Below are positions 63,931-64,000 of a DNA stretch of 64,000 nt, piece by piece. Location: NCBI GenBank assembly GCA_019054805.1, contig JAHQIY010000027.1, positions 744,001 to 808,000 of the forward strand, read 5' to 3'. The notes under the pieces were generated by a model that was not told the DNA's origin, did not search any database, and was given only the letters and a program-made list of their open reading frames with translations. The DNA is from Brachionus manjavacas. Taxonomy: Eukaryota > Rotifera > Eurotatoria > Ploima > Brachionidae. The position numbers and the translations under genes are program-made. Within the stretch, counting starts at the first letter, position 1. Each line of letters starts with the position of its first letter.

Positions 63931-64000
63931 GAATAGTTTAAGGAAGATTTCACCCTAAGGCTTCTCAGAATGGAACTTTGTCCTTCTTTTAAGCCTCATG

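Noticed and set aside
1..64000. CRISPR arrays, bacterial operons and ribosome-binding sites
   Set aside because: Spliced metazoan genes and eukaryotic transposons exclude a prokaryotic origin, and no regularly spaced repeat array was seen.
1..64000. tRNA or rRNA genes
   Set aside because: No cloverleaf with recognisable A and B boxes and no rRNA core sequence was noticed by eye; a covariance search would be needed to exclude them.

Overview
This is animal (metazoan) nuclear DNA, very AT-rich and dominated by transposable elements. Genes are split by tiny GT-AG introns (mostly 37-54 nt), carry ordinary metazoan housekeeping products, and sit among many LINE, Penelope-like, hAT, MULE-like and Tc1/pogo-like remnants. 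The tiny introns, low GC, many LINE families and a GIY-YIG Penelope-like element would fit a rotifer (Brachionus-like). That is inference from general features; no marker gene here proves it.

Five recognisable host genes can be reconstructed. From left to right they are sedoheptulokinase SHPK (+, 5007-10250, six exons, one intron swollen to 3.7 kb by repeats), a myeloid leukemia factor homologue MLF (+, 15922-16671, three coding exons, with a perfect four-unit heat-shock element upstream), the cis-prenyltransferase DHDDS (-, 21317-20089, five exons), an orphan single-exon seven-transmembrane receptor with a large ectodomain (-, 43875-41659), and the first four exons of nitric oxide synthase (+, 59286-60550, ending in the oxygenase domain). 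A p115/USO1-like coiled-coil exon (-, 26308-25812) and a small unknown gene (+, 52975-53241) are also plausible. These genes have unrelated functions; nothing indicates an operon or pathway cluster.

Repeat layout. 1-4300: LINE tail, two pogo/Tigger remnants, RT fragment. 4430-9650: the SHPK intron and its flank hold inverted-repeat elements and a LINE. 10.4-15.4 kb: CR1-like fragments on the minus strand. 17-19.4 kb: a Penelope-like element (RT and GIY-YIG) split by satellite-like repeats. 22.6-25 kb: MULE remnant and a GC-rich repeat island. 26.6-40.6 kb: a chain of minus-strand LINE copies. One of these appears to be split by a hAT element (31.3-39.2 kb), which is itself split by a nearly intact plus-strand LINE (32.7-36.96 kb) with a two-knuckle ORF1 and an endonuclease/RT ORF2. 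45.4-54.5 kb: further LINE debris. 54.8-59.2 kb: two large terminal-inverted-repeat elements. 61.4-63.2 kb: transposase remnant and another LINE.

The main observations are the three-deep nesting, the ATGA overlap of LINE ORF1 and ORF2, single-A deletions as the main lesions of that LINE, a recurring short 3' hairpin in several LINE families, a heat-shock element next to MLF, and several sharply defined inverted repeats. I found no clearly new biological system; the strongest leads are the LINE 3' hairpin theme and the receptor.
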